From: Eubacteriales bacterium
GTDB taxonomy: Bacteria > Bacillota > Clostridia > Lachnospirales > Lachnospiraceae
Assembly: GCA_030524175.1 (NCBI GenBank)
Contig: JAUNHC010000017.1
Span: forward strand, 1 to 64,000
Direction: 5' to 3'
Length of the DNA stretch: 64,000 nt
Shown: in pieces, positions 23,349 to 32,390 of the stretch
Layout of the letters: every line of letters starts with the position of its first letter
Numbering within the stretch: position 1 is the stretch's first letter
Position numbers and translations under genes: made by a program
The notes under the pieces: model-generated
What the model saw: only the letters and a program-made list of their open reading frames with translations
What the model was told of the DNA's origin: nothing
Database searches by the model: none

Positions 23349-24812
23349 ATGGCAGATAAAGTAAATGATTTGAGAAGCGCCCTGAAATTGCTGGAATCTA
23401 TACCTGGACAGTTAATATTTACAGAGGTGGAGGTGGATCCCATGGCAGAACTTTCCGGTGTGTATCGTCATGTGGGTGCAGGAGGAACTGTCATGCGTCC
23501 CACAAAGGAAGGTCCGGCCATGATCTTTAACAATATAAAAGGACATCCGGGAGCCAGAGTGGTTATAGGGCTTCTTGCAAGCCGTGAAAGAGTGGGAGCC
23601 CTTTTAGGCTGTGATCCGAAAAAGCTGGGATTTTTGTTGAAGGATAGTGTTATGAATCCGGTTAAGCCTGTCGTGATTCCTAATAAAGAGGCAAAATGTC
23701 AGGAGATAGTGCATTATGCTTATGAGGAAGGCTTTGATATCCGAAAACTGGTACCTGCACCCACCAACACTGAGGAGGATGCAGGGCCATACATAACCTT
23801 GGGGATGTGTTATGCATCCAATCCGGTGACAGGAGAATCAGATGTTACCATTCATCGTATGTGTCTGCAGTCTAAGGATGAAATCTCTATATTTTTGCAA
23901 CCGGGTGCCCGTCATATTGGATATTTCCGCGAATTGGCAGAGGCTGAGGGAAAGCCGCTTCCAATTTCTGTAAGTATAGGCGTAGATCCGGCCATTGAAA
24001 TTGCATCTTGCTTTGAGCCGCCTACTACTCCCCTGGGGTATGATGAACTGCAGGCAGCAGGTGCGATCCGAGAAGCGCCGGTAGAGATGGTGCGTTGCCT
24101 GACCATTCCAGAGAAAGCGATTGCAAATGCAGAGTATGTCATTGAAGGAGAAATTTTACCAAACCGCAGAATCCGGGAGGATATTAATTCCAATACGGGC
24201 AAGGCTATGCCGGAGTTTCCGGGCTATTGCGGACCGGCAAGTCAGGAGCTACCGGTCATCAAGGTGAAAGCTGTTACTACACGCAAAGATCCTATTATGC
24301 AGACCTGTATCGGACCAAGCGAGGAACACGTTTCTATGGCGGGTATTCCAACAGAAGCCAGTATCCTGGCCATGGTGGAAAAGGCAATGCCGGGGAAGCT
24401 TCAGAACGTATATTGCTTATCCTCCGGTGGGGGTAAATACGCTGCAGTTCTCCAGTTTAAAAAATCAGTCCCATCCGATGAAGGCCGTCACCGACAGGCG
24501 GCTCTTCTGGCATTCAGCGCTTTTGCAGAGCTTAAGCACGTATTTCTCGTGGATGAGGATGTGGATTGTTTTGATCTCAAGGATGTGATGTGGGCTATGA
24601 CTACGCGTTTTCAGGCAGACATTGATATGATTCCTATTCCGGGGGTTCAGTGTCACCCTTTGGATCCTTCAAATAGCCCGGACTATAATGAGGCTATCCG
24701 CGGGCGGGGAATTGCATGTAAGGCAATATTTGACTGCACGGTACCCTTTGATCAGAAGGAACGTTTTGCCAGAGCCAGATTTAAAGATGTAGATCCGAAG
24801 CACTGGCTTTAG
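23349..24812 (+). CDS. UbiD-family prenyl-FMN-dependent decarboxylase
   Basis: 487 residues, normal for the family. The fold runs from VRHVGAGG-type N-terminal strands through the cofactor region (SDVTIHRM, ~residue 163, the N/D-x-x-x-H segment that binds prFMN and metal). Next comes the catalytic block YVIEGEILPNRRIREDIN and MPEFPGYCG (~263-297), where UbiD enzymes carry their Arg/Glu residues. The C-terminus has VFLVDEDVDCFDLKDVMWAM, also typical. UbiD enzymes reversibly decarboxylate aromatic or unsaturated acids. Genes for the prFMN synthase and an LpdD-like chaperone follow, as in gallate/protocatechuate decarboxylase operons. The precise substrate cannot be read from sequence. Confidence 0.92.
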   Translation: MADKVNDLRSALKLLESIPGQLIFTEVEVDPMAELSGVYRHVGAGGTVMRPTKEGPAMIFNNIKGHPGARVVIGLLASRERVGALLGCDPKKLGFLLKDSVMNPVKPVVIPNKEAKCQEIVHYAYEEGFDIRKLVPAPTNTEEDAGPYITLGMCYASNPVTGESDVTIHRMCLQSKDEISIFLQPGARHIGYFRELAEAEGKPLPISVSIGVDPAIEIASCFEPPTTPLGYDELQAAGAIREAPVEMVRCLTIPEKAIANAEYVIEGEILPNRRIREDINSNTGKAMPEFPGYCGPASQELPVIKVKAVTTRKDPIMQTCIGPSEEHVSMAGIPTEASILAMVEKAMPGKLQNVYCLSSGGGKYAAVLQFKKSVPSDEGRHRQAALLAFSAFAELKHVFLVDEDVDCFDLKDVMWAMTTRFQADIDMIPIPGVQCHPLDPSNSPDYNEAIRGRGIACKAIFDCTVPFDQKERFARARFKDVDPKHWL

Positions 24813-24830
24813 GAAAGGATCTGTGAAATT

Positions 24831-25394
24831 ATGAATAAGAGAATTATTGTGGGAATTAGTGGAGCGAGCGGCTTGCCACTGGCGGTATGTCTGCTGAAAG
24901 AATTGAAGAAACTTCCGGAGATAGAAACGCATCTTGTGTATACAAAGGCTGCAGAGCTGACTGTTGATTATGAATGTAAATGCAGTATGGAGGAGATAAG
25001 TGCTTTTTCAGATGTTTGTTACAATAATGAAAATATGGGTGCTGCTATAGCCAGCGGCACTTTTCAAACGGAAGGAATGATCGTGCTGCCCTGTAGTATG
25101 AAAACAGTGAGTGGGATAGCCAATGGATTTTCCGATAACCTCCTTCTGCGTGCTGCCGATGTGACTATTAAGGAACAGAGAAGGCTGGTGCTGGCCGTAA
25201 GGGAGACTCCCCTTAGCCCTATTCATCTGAAAAATATGCTCAGTCTTTCCAGACTTACAAATGTAAGCATTATGCCTCCGGTACTGACCTATTATGCTTT
25301 ACCTCTGACAGTACAGGACATGGAGAGGCACATTGTGGGAAAAATACTGCAGCGGTTTGACATAGAAATGGAAGGTTTTAAGACATGGGAATGA
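24831..25394 (+). CDS. ubiX: UbiX-family flavin prenyltransferase
   Basis: 187 residues. The flavin-binding start IIVGISGASGLPLAVCL is the UbiX/Pad1 signature. The second signature, IVLPCSMKTVSGIANGFSD (~85-103), and the conserved RRLVLAVRETPLSPIHLKNM (~125-144) are also intact. UbiX attaches dimethylallyl to reduced FMN to make prFMN, the UbiD cofactor. It starts 18 bases after the UbiD gene and overlaps the LpdD-like gene by 10 bases. The decarboxylase therefore has its own cofactor supply, as in VdcB/LpdB-containing operons. Confidence 0.93.
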   Translation: MNKRIIVGISGASGLPLAVCLLKELKKLPEIETHLVYTKAAELTVDYECKCSMEEISAFSDVCYNNENMGAAIASGTFQTEGMIVLPCSMKTVSGIANGFSDNLLLRAADVTIKEQRRLVLAVRETPLSPIHLKNMLSLSRLTNVSIMPPVLTYYALPLTVQDMERHIVGKILQRFDIEMEGFKTWE

Positions 25395-25771
25395 TACCGT
25401 ATAAGACTTATGAGAAAGCGGTATGTGGAATAAAGCTTATCTGTGATGTCATTCTAATGGGAAGAGATGCTACTCTTATTTTGAGAGATAATAAATCTGC
25501 ACATATTGGCTGCACCGTACTTGCAATTGCCAGACCTAGCCTTACGGGAAAAGGAATAAGCGCTACCACATCGGTGATTAATTGTATAGGACATAAGGAT
25601 GATGTAATTGCACGCAGGTTCGCAGAGGCTGCAGCAATTAAGACGGAGGCCACTGCAGTGTGTACTTGCGGAATTCACATTGACAGTTTAACTGAAAACC
25701 AAATACAGTTGGTGCTGGAGACATGTGAGGAATTGCTGCTTATGGTTCTTGAAGACATGGCAATAGATTAA
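25385..25771 (+). CDS. LpdD-like prenyl-FMN chaperone / UbiD accessory protein
   Basis: 128 residues. The protein has strands IKLICDVILMGRDATLIL and HIGCTVLAIARPSL, then GISATTSVINCIGHKDD, and a C-terminal helix (NQIQLVLETCEELLLM). Size, GHKDD segment and position after UbiD-UbiX match the LpdD-like accessory proteins of phenolic-acid decarboxylase operons, which assist cofactor loading of the UbiD partner. The match comes from recollection of family layout. Translation is coupled to ubiX by a 10-base overlap. A second in-frame ATG lies two codons downstream. Confidence 0.75.
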   Translation: MGMIPYKTYEKAVCGIKLICDVILMGRDATLILRDNKSAHIGCTVLAIARPSLTGKGISATTSVINCIGHKDDVIARRFAEAAAIKTEATAVCTCGIHIDSLTENQIQLVLETCEELLLMVLEDMAID

Positions 25772-25800
25772 CTAAACGGGGAAGGATTTGGGATAGATAT

Positions 25801-27402
25801 ATGGGATACCGGATTATTATTTCGGATGACGAAAAAAATGTACTGCGGTTAATAGAAAGATTAGGACATTGGAAAGAACTGGACATTGAAATCGTGGATT
25901 GCTGTCAGGATGGAAAGACTGCCTTGGAGAGTATCCTGAGGAACAAACCGGATCTGGTGGTTTCTGATATTAAGATGCCGGTGTATGACGGGATTGCCCT
26001 CATTGAAAAAGTAAAAGAACAGGGTCTTGACACACTTTTTATTTTGGTGAGTGGATACCGTCACTTTGAGTATGCCAGAAATGCCATACAACTTGGCGTT
26101 ATGGATTATCTGCTAAAGCCAATTGACGAACAACAGCTCAACGAGACCCTTTACAAGGTTTGCCGTAAGATAGACAATCTCAGGGAAAACCGGGAAAAGG
26201 TACAGGCCTATGATATCCAGACAAAGCAGGATATGATGAAACAATTCTGGGAGGTTTTAATCCGTGCAGATGAAATTGAGGGTGCAGAATATTTAAAAAC
26301 AGAGCAGGACTGTAACCGAGTTTATGGAACAGAATTTAACAAACCCTGCTATCAGGTGTTGAGTATGGCGACCAGTCTTAATGCAATGCTGGAGCATCAG
26401 AACTCCCTATTCAGCGACAAGGTAAGAAGCTTTGTGAATGTCTGCTTTGCAGGAAGCGCCACAGTTTACTATCACACAACTTATCGTGGGCATATTATCA
26501 TACTTAATTTTGAGAAAGACAGAAATGCGGATATTAAGGATGCTATCTCTGTCTTTTTTTGTAATGTCCGGGATTTACGAAATATTTATGGTGATTTCAG
26601 GCTGAATATTGGATGCAGCGAAGTACATTATGACATAGGCACCCTCAGAGATGCGTTTATTGAGGCCAATGCAGCGGAGTGGGGCAGACTTGTATTCTTA
26701 GGGAATAGTATCGTGGAATACAGACAAGTGCGTTATTTGAGCGGCTTTGCCCAAGAAGAATTAATCAGCGAAGAGGAAATGAAGCAGCTTCAGGAATGCA
26801 TAAAATTTATTAAACAGGAAGAGGCCAGCCGTCTGTTTGAGAAAATATATAAAAGAGCTGCAGCCTTAAATAATGCCAATCCTCAGGATATGAGGAGACA
26901 ATATTGGATTATAACATGGAAGCTTTTGGAACTCTTTGAGGGTTTGCCGGAATACACAAGTATGGAGGAGCGTTTTTATTATGCTTATTTAGAGGCAAAA
27001 AACTTTCAGGATATTTTCAAAAACATTTATTTGCAGATAGAAAATTATATACTCAGTGAAAATGAAAAGCTTGAAGAGCAGCATGGAAAAGTCTTGAAAA
27101 TTGCGGTTTCGTATATGAAGGAGCACTATATGCAAGCAATATCCCAGGAGGATGTAGCACAGGCTGCAAATGTTTCCAGCGGATATTTGAGCAAGCTTTT
27201 TAAAAAAGAATTAGATATCGGATTCAGTGAATATTTGACACAGATCAGGCTAGATGAAGCAATGCACCTTCTGGCTGAGACAAACCTGTCTATCAAGGAT
27301 ATCACTCAGAAGGTGGGATATCCAAACGAAAAATATTTTTTTAAATTGTTTAAAAAGAATACCGGAATCCGACCCACAGATTATAGGAAGCTTTATGGAT
27401 AA
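25801..27402 (+). CDS. YesN-type response regulator with AraC-family HTH
   Basis: 533 residues. The receiver domain (1-120) has acidic residues ISDDE, phosphoacceptor D56 in VVSDIKMPVYDG and conserved Lys in LLKPIDEQQ. A long helical linker with an imperfect AraC-regulator-like region follows. Residues ~430-533 form the double AraC HTH (ISQEDVAQAANVSSGYLSKL and IKDITQKVGYPNEKYFFKLF, ending TGIRPTDYR). YesN-type regulators usually activate the adjacent sugar ABC operon. It lies 29 bases after the LpdD-like gene and 20 before its kinase, which ties sensing to the UbiD module. Confidence 0.93.
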   Translation: MGYRIIISDDEKNVLRLIERLGHWKELDIEIVDCCQDGKTALESILRNKPDLVVSDIKMPVYDGIALIEKVKEQGLDTLFILVSGYRHFEYARNAIQLGVMDYLLKPIDEQQLNETLYKVCRKIDNLRENREKVQAYDIQTKQDMMKQFWEVLIRADEIEGAEYLKTEQDCNRVYGTEFNKPCYQVLSMATSLNAMLEHQNSLFSDKVRSFVNVCFAGSATVYYHTTYRGHIIILNFEKDRNADIKDAISVFFCNVRDLRNIYGDFRLNIGCSEVHYDIGTLRDAFIEANAAEWGRLVFLGNSIVEYRQVRYLSGFAQEELISEEEMKQLQECIKFIKQEEASRLFEKIYKRAAALNNANPQDMRRQYWIITWKLLELFEGLPEYTSMEERFYYAYLEAKNFQDIFKNIYLQIENYILSENEKLEEQHGKVLKIAVSYMKEHYMQAISQEDVAQAANVSSGYLSKLFKKELDIGFSEYLTQIRLDEAMHLLAETNLSIKDITQKVGYPNEKYFFKLFKKNTGIRPTDYRKLYG

Positions 27403-27422
27403 AGGTCTGAAAGGGGAAGTAA

Positions 27423-28358
27423 ATGAAACCGGAAAAAATTTCATATATCGCGGAATATCTTCTGCTTTTTGCACTTTTAGCAGCAGTTCTGTTTAAGATA
27501 CCGCCATGGCTACTGATGCTGATCATAGCAGCGGAAATGCTGATGGCAGGAATTAATATACGGGAAAATATACGAAAGGATAAGCTGCTCCATTTTATGG
27601 CTGCTAATGAAAAGCGTTCTAAGTGGTCTAAAGACGATGAAGAGCGTTTAAATATTATTCGCAGGCGGATTGAACTTTCGGCTTTACAGAGCCAGATCAA
27701 CCCTCATTTTCTGTACAATACCCTGGATAGTATACGGGGAAAAGCTCTGGTGGACGGAAACAGGGATATTGCAGTAATGGCAGAGGTTCTTTCAAAATTT
27801 TTCCGTTATTGTATCGGCAACGAGGAAGGATTGATCAAGGTCAGGGAAGAAATCCTCCATATTCAAGATTATTTTTTTATTCAAAAGTGTCGGTTTGAAG
27901 AGCGTTTTTCTCTGGAGATCATTGCGGAGGATGATGGAATTTATGATTATTATATGCCAAAGATGACCTTACAGCCATTGGTGGAGAACGCCATGGTACA
28001 TGGTTTGGAAAATGTAGTCCGCAAAGGGAAAATTGTAATCCGACTTACCCATACAAATAAAAAATTGATAATTACCATTGCTGATAATGGAGCGGGCATG
28101 TCCCAGGATACCTTAATGAGGCTCAATGAAAAAATGAAGGGACAATTCCTTAACGTAAATAAGAAAAACATGAGGCATACCGGGATTGCACTTACAAATG
28201 TTAATTCCAGGATTAGAATTACCTTCGGCGAAGAGTATGGGATTCATTACCGGTCACTTTTAAACCATGGAACAGAGGCAGTGCTGACCATTCCCTGTGT
28301 GGACGAGTTTGAGCGGATAAAATACGAAAATATCTTAAGAGAAGAGGAAAAGAGATAA
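27423..28358 (+). CDS. YesM/LytS-type sensor histidine kinase (short form)
   Basis: 311 residues. Two TM helices (~9-24 and 26-44) are joined by a very short loop, so there is no extracellular sensor domain. The His_kinase domain has SQINPHFLYNTLDSI with the phospho-His at ~95. The ATPase part has the N box LVENAMVHGLEN (~183) and G boxes ITIADNGAGMS (~218) and HTGIALTNVNSRI. With no outer domain, the kinase must sense through its membrane segment or partners, perhaps the ABC-like protein encoded next (inference). It is the cognate partner of the upstream YesN regulator. Confidence 0.9.
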   Translation: MKPEKISYIAEYLLLFALLAAVLFKIPPWLLMLIIAAEMLMAGINIRENIRKDKLLHFMAANEKRSKWSKDDEERLNIIRRRIELSALQSQINPHFLYNTLDSIRGKALVDGNRDIAVMAEVLSKFFRYCIGNEEGLIKVREEILHIQDYFFIQKCRFEERFSLEIIAEDDGIYDYYMPKMTLQPLVENAMVHGLENVVRKGKIVIRLTHTNKKLIITIADNGAGMSQDTLMRLNEKMKGQFLNVNKKNMRHTGIALTNVNSRIRITFGEEYGIHYRSLLNHGTEAVLTIPCVDEFERIKYENILREEEKR

Positions 28359-28360
28359 GT

Positions 28361-29719
28361 ATGCAGGAGATACTTAGAATAGACCATGCAAAAATGGAAT
28401 ATGACAGAAATATGATTCTCAAAGATTACAATTTTGTCATTAATACCGGGGAGATTGTGTACATACAAGGATTTTCAGAGAGTGGTATCTATGCACTGTT
28501 AGACTTATTTACCGGTGTGAAGCAGCTTGACGGCGGACAGCTGTATTTACACGAAGGTCTTGTTTATCCGGTAAAAAAAGATATTTTTCGTACATATGGA
28601 ATATACACTATAACGGCGGAGCGTGATTTGATCAAGAGGATGAGTGTGGCGGAGAATTTAGAAGCTGTACGGTGGATGCCTTTTCCTTTTCAATTTTTGA
28701 AAAAAGAGAAGATGCGCAGAAAAGCGGAGGAATATTTGGCAGAGGAAGGTTTGTCCGTGAATACTTCGCAGATTCTGGAGGAATGGAGCAGTGTGGAATG
28801 CCAAAAGCTTAGCATCCTGAAAGCCAAAATGCATCATGCATCTCTGATCATTCTGGATTGTATGCACAGACCAGGAGATTATGAGGGTAAAAATGCAGAA
28901 GAAATTGGGAGGATGATAAAGAAGCTGAGCCGGGAAGGGATTGCATTTGTAATTCTTGCAGGCAAATATCTTCCTCTTTGTGAGATTGCGGACCGTGTGC
29001 AGATTATATCTAAAGGCATAGATTTATTTGAATGGACTCCCGCAGATCAATGTATAAGCAAGGAAGTGTTATTGGGCTCTGATCATCTTGTATCAGGAGC
29101 GGATGTCCAGACAGAAGGTGGACTCCATATGCTTGGTTTTTTTGATTTTGAATGGAACAGAGAAGCGGGAATTTGGGAATATTTAAAGCAGGTGCGCCGC
29201 TTTGCTCCAGAGCTTTGGCAGGAGAACATAGGCATAGAGATTCCTTCAGATGGAGTATGCTTTGACGGTCACACTGCAGTTATACCCGGTACAAGTGAAA
29301 ATACATTATTTCCGGAAATGACAGTGGCAGACAATCTTATCATGTGTGCGTCTAAAAGGGTGGGGCATGGAAGATATGGGATTGTCAATAAAAAATTCCG
29401 TGCGCTGCTTGCAGATACTTTTTATGAGACAGCAGGTATTGACGAAAGCGTACAATATCTTTGGCAGATGAAGCCGGTACACAGGAAAATCCTTTCTATT
29501 TATCGGTGGGAGATCATGAAGCCAAAGGTGATGATACTGGAAAGTCCATATGTAGGGCTGAGCCAGGGGGAAATTCAGGAATTTTGCAGGTACCTGTACC
29601 ATTTGGAAGGAAAAGGAATCAGGATTATTTTTTTCTCTAAATCAATGGAAGAGATGCGGCATGTGTGCAGCGTAATAATTGTCAGCGAAAACGGGAAGAA
29701 CGCCAGATACCTAAAATAG
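28361..29719 (+). CDS. Degenerate tandem ABC ATPase-like protein (catalytically dead RbsA/MglA relative)
   Basis: 452 residues, close to a sugar ABC ATPase (about 500) but with its motifs lost. The first Walker A is replaced by IQGFSESGIYALLDLF with no Lys. The signature is WSSVECQKLSILKAK, and Walker B ends LIILDCMHRPGD without catalytic Glu. In the second half no P-loop is visible; MTVADNLIMC, HRKILSIYRWEIMKPKVMILESPYVGLSQ and IRIIFFSKSMEEM mark the remaining ABC scaffold. It lies 2 bases after the YesM kinase and before the importer genes. A likely role is a regulatory subunit linking transporter and kinase, not an energising subunit (inference). Confidence 0.75.
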   Translation: MQEILRIDHAKMEYDRNMILKDYNFVINTGEIVYIQGFSESGIYALLDLFTGVKQLDGGQLYLHEGLVYPVKKDIFRTYGIYTITAERDLIKRMSVAENLEAVRWMPFPFQFLKKEKMRRKAEEYLAEEGLSVNTSQILEEWSSVECQKLSILKAKMHHASLIILDCMHRPGDYEGKNAEEIGRMIKKLSREGIAFVILAGKYLPLCEIADRVQIISKGIDLFEWTPADQCISKEVLLGSDHLVSGADVQTEGGLHMLGFFDFEWNREAGIWEYLKQVRRFAPELWQENIGIEIPSDGVCFDGHTAVIPGTSENTLFPEMTVADNLIMCASKRVGHGRYGIVNKKFRALLADTFYETAGIDESVQYLWQMKPVHRKILSIYRWEIMKPKVMILESPYVGLSQGEIQEFCRYLYHLEGKGIRIIFFSKSMEEMRHVCSVIIVSENGKNARYLK

Positions 29720-29852
29720 TAATTTAATCTTGGATCCATCTGGTTAAAAATTGATACCAAATTTGAAAAAAGTGCACCTCTATGGGCAGACGGAGTGTGA
29801 TAGCATTAGATTACAAACAAACAGAACTACGAAAAAAATCAGGAGGAAAAAA

Positions 29853-30824
29853 ATGAAGAGAAAATTAGCAATGTTATTAGCAGGAATTATGGTACTTGGA
29901 AGTGCGGCTGTACCGGTAATGGCAGAGAGTGAGGATATTTCAGGAAAGTCTGTTGGTTATCTCATGCCGGATACCTCTGAGAGCTTTCTTTCATGGCTCT
30001 CCAACGGTGTGAAGGAGAAATTTGCGGAGGATGGAGTTAATGTTGATATTGCAGATGCAGCCGGAGATTCAGCGAAGCAGATAAGCCAGATTGAAAATTT
30101 TGCAGCAGCAAAGACAGACTTAATTATTGTTATGGCAGTGGATCCCACAAGTGTGGGTGATGCCCTGAAGCGTGCACAGGAAGCAGGAACTAAGGTAATG
30201 GTTGCCGGGAGTGATACAGGTGTTTATGACGCGTCTATGATGACAGACCAGTATGATGACGGCTGTCAGATGGCAGAGATGGCTGCTGCCTGGATTGACG
30301 AGATATACCCCGATGCGGAGCCTGGAAGCATTGAGGTTGCTCTGCTGGAATCAAGAGATACACCGGAGGCCAGCTTAAGATGTGACGGCATGAATACCAT
30401 AGAAGAGCTTTCAGATAAGGTTACCATTGTGCAGACGGTGGGAGGAATCAAGGACAATGCAAATGCTCAGGCTGCTATGGAAAATATTATGCAGGTGAAT
30501 CCGGACATTAAGGTTGTTTTGTGTTATAATTCCGGCGCTGGAATGGGAGTAAATGAATTTGCAATGCGCGCTGGTTCCCCGGTAAAAGATCCGTCCAAAT
30601 TTGCTGCTTTTTCATCTGATACAGACGATGCCTCCCTGGAACTGGTTGCAAAATCGGCTACAGACGAAGCGGTACTGAGAGGTATTATTAAGTTTGGAAG
30701 CAATGACCTGATCGGGGATACCTACACTCTGGCGAAAAAGATGCTGAGCGGAGAAGAATATGAAGTGATGAATCCGGATCCGCTGACAAAGATAACACCT
30801 GAAAATGTAGCTGAATTTCAGTAA
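29853..30824 (+). CDS. Sugar/solute-binding protein of a ribose-type ABC importer
   Basis: 323 residues from the ATG at 29853 (MKRKLAMLLAGIMVLG), after a perfect AGGAGGAAAAAA. The signal peptide ends VMAESED and has no lipobox Cys. The mature part is a two-lobed Peripla_BP_4 fold: VGYLMPDTSESFLSWLSNG, LIIVMAVDPTSVGDALKRAQ, KVMVAGSDTGVY. The hinge region VVLCYNSGAGMGV and the late FGSNDLIGDTYTL follow. It should deliver a sugar or sugar-like ligand to the permease. The ligand may be a glycoside or ester of the aromatic acid handled by UbiD (inference). Confidence 0.88.
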   Translation: MKRKLAMLLAGIMVLGSAAVPVMAESEDISGKSVGYLMPDTSESFLSWLSNGVKEKFAEDGVNVDIADAAGDSAKQISQIENFAAAKTDLIIVMAVDPTSVGDALKRAQEAGTKVMVAGSDTGVYDASMMTDQYDDGCQMAEMAAAWIDEIYPDAEPGSIEVALLESRDTPEASLRCDGMNTIEELSDKVTIVQTVGGIKDNANAQAAMENIMQVNPDIKVVLCYNSGAGMGVNEFAMRAGSPVKDPSKFAAFSSDTDDASLELVAKSATDEAVLRGIIKFGSNDLIGDTYTLAKKMLSGEEYEVMNPDPLTKITPENVAEFQ

Positions 30825-30840
30825 ACAGACATGAGTGATG

Positions 30841-30872
30841 GACTGCCGTTAAAGGATGCTTTGACGGCAGTT
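30841..30872 (+). promoter_or_regulatory. Intercistronic mRNA hairpin after the binding-protein gene
   Basis: GACTGCCGTTAAAG and CTTTGACGGCAGTT form a 14-bp stem (two G-U pairs) with a GATG loop and no T run. Such hairpins often stabilise the binding-protein message relative to the downstream transporter genes. Confidence 0.6.
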
Positions 30873-30908
30873 CTCATGAAAAAAGGTTTTGTGGAGATGA
30901 GGAACCAT

Positions 30909-32381
30909 ATGGAGAATATATTGTCATTAAAAAATATTACTAAATTATATCCAGGTGTAAAGGCTTTGAACAAGTTTTCCATTGATTTCAGGCCTGGGGA
31001 GGTACACGCGCTGCTGGGAGAAAACGGTGCGGGAAAATCCACGCTTATCAAGGTGATTTCTGGTGCGATTGCTCCTGATGAGGGAGAAATTGTTTTTAAA
31101 GGAAATTCTTACAGGAAAATGACACCGGCAATTTCCCGTAAAGAGGGAATAGAAGTGATTTATCAGGAATTTAATCTGGTGGATACATTGTCTGCGGCTG
31201 AAAATATATGCCTGGGAGAAAAGCATGGCCGCTTTGTGGATTTTTCGTATATGGAAAACAAAGCAGCAGGTATTTTTCAACAGTTTCATATTGATATTAA
31301 TCCCCGGGCTTTGGTAGAACAATTATCAACTGCCCATAAACAAATCGTGGAGATTTCAAAGGCGATTTCCAAAAGCTGTGACCTGCTGATCATGGATGAA
31401 CCCAGCGCACCGCTGACGGTGAATGAAGTCGGAGCTATGTTTGAGATTGTAAGGGCATTGAAGGCAAAAGGAATCACAATTATTTATATTTCCCATCGTA
31501 TGGATGAAATTTTCAACATTGCTGACAGAGTTACGGTTATGCGTGACGGTGAATTCGTAAAAACACTAGATGTAGACAAGACTGACAGAAACGAATTGAT
31601 CAGACTAATGGTGGGGAGGGAGTTAAGCGGTAATTACCCTCAGCCGAAGAATCTGCAAAGTGACGAATTGTTCCGAATTGAAAATGTGTGCGGAAATGGA
31701 GACGAAGATATCTCATTCACACTGCATAGAGGGGAAATTCTCGGGCTTGCAGGACTGGTGGGAGCAGGCAGGACTGAGTTGGCAAGACTTCTCTACGGTG
31801 CTGATAAGATGGAGAAGGGCAGGCTCTATCTTGAAGGGCGCGAAATACATATATCCAGTACATTGGATGCCATCAGGGAGGGAATCGGACTGATCCCTGA
31901 AGATAGAAAGGAACAGGGTTGTTTCTTAGAACAGACGATCGAATGGAACATTGCATTTAATACGATCAGGCAATTTTCCCGCCAGGGCTTTGTAAATGAC
32001 AAAAAAGTGGAAGATACGGCGCATAAATATCAGGATATCCTGCGCATAAAAACACCCTCCGTACAACAGCTCGTGAAGAATTTAAGCGGAGGCAATCAGC
32101 AGAAAGTAGTAATTGCCAAGACGCTGGCAGCTCAGTCAAAGGTTATTATCTTTGATGAGCCTACAAGAGGAATTGATGTGGGGGCAAAGCAGGAAATCTA
32201 TGAACTGATGTGCTCGTTGGCCGAAGAAGGAATTGGAATTATTATGATTTCTTCTGATATGGAAGAACTTTTAGGAATGTCCCAAAGAGTTCTTGTAATG
32301 GCAGAGGGTAGGATTCGGGGAGAACTGAAAAGGCCTGAATTCAATCAGGAAACAGTATTAAAATATGCATCGATCGGTTAA
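30909..32381 (+). CDS. Ribose/galactose-type ABC importer tandem ATPase
   Basis: 490 residues from the ATG at 30909 (MENILSLKNITKLYPG), chosen because AGGA lies 6 bases upstream. NBD1 has Walker A GENGAGKSTLIK, the usual variant signature LSTAHKQIVEISKAI and Walker B LLIMDEPSAPLT. NBD2 has the typical non-canonical P-loop GLVGAGRTELAR, canonical LSGGNQQKVVIAK and IIFDEPTRGIDVGAK. This is the standard RbsA/MglA pattern, so the protein is the energising subunit. It is followed by its permease 9 bases later and preceded by the binding protein. Confidence 0.93.
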   Translation: MENILSLKNITKLYPGVKALNKFSIDFRPGEVHALLGENGAGKSTLIKVISGAIAPDEGEIVFKGNSYRKMTPAISRKEGIEVIYQEFNLVDTLSAAENICLGEKHGRFVDFSYMENKAAGIFQQFHIDINPRALVEQLSTAHKQIVEISKAISKSCDLLIMDEPSAPLTVNEVGAMFEIVRALKAKGITIIYISHRMDEIFNIADRVTVMRDGEFVKTLDVDKTDRNELIRLMVGRELSGNYPQPKNLQSDELFRIENVCGNGDEDISFTLHRGEILGLAGLVGAGRTELARLLYGADKMEKGRLYLEGREIHISSTLDAIREGIGLIPEDRKEQGCFLEQTIEWNIAFNTIRQFSRQGFVNDKKVEDTAHKYQDILRIKTPSVQQLVKNLSGGNQQKVVIAKTLAAQSKVIIFDEPTRGIDVGAKQEIYELMCSLAEEGIGIIMISSDMEELLGMSQRVLVMAEGRIRGELKRPEFNQETVLKYASIG

Positions 32382-32390
32382 AGGAGATAT

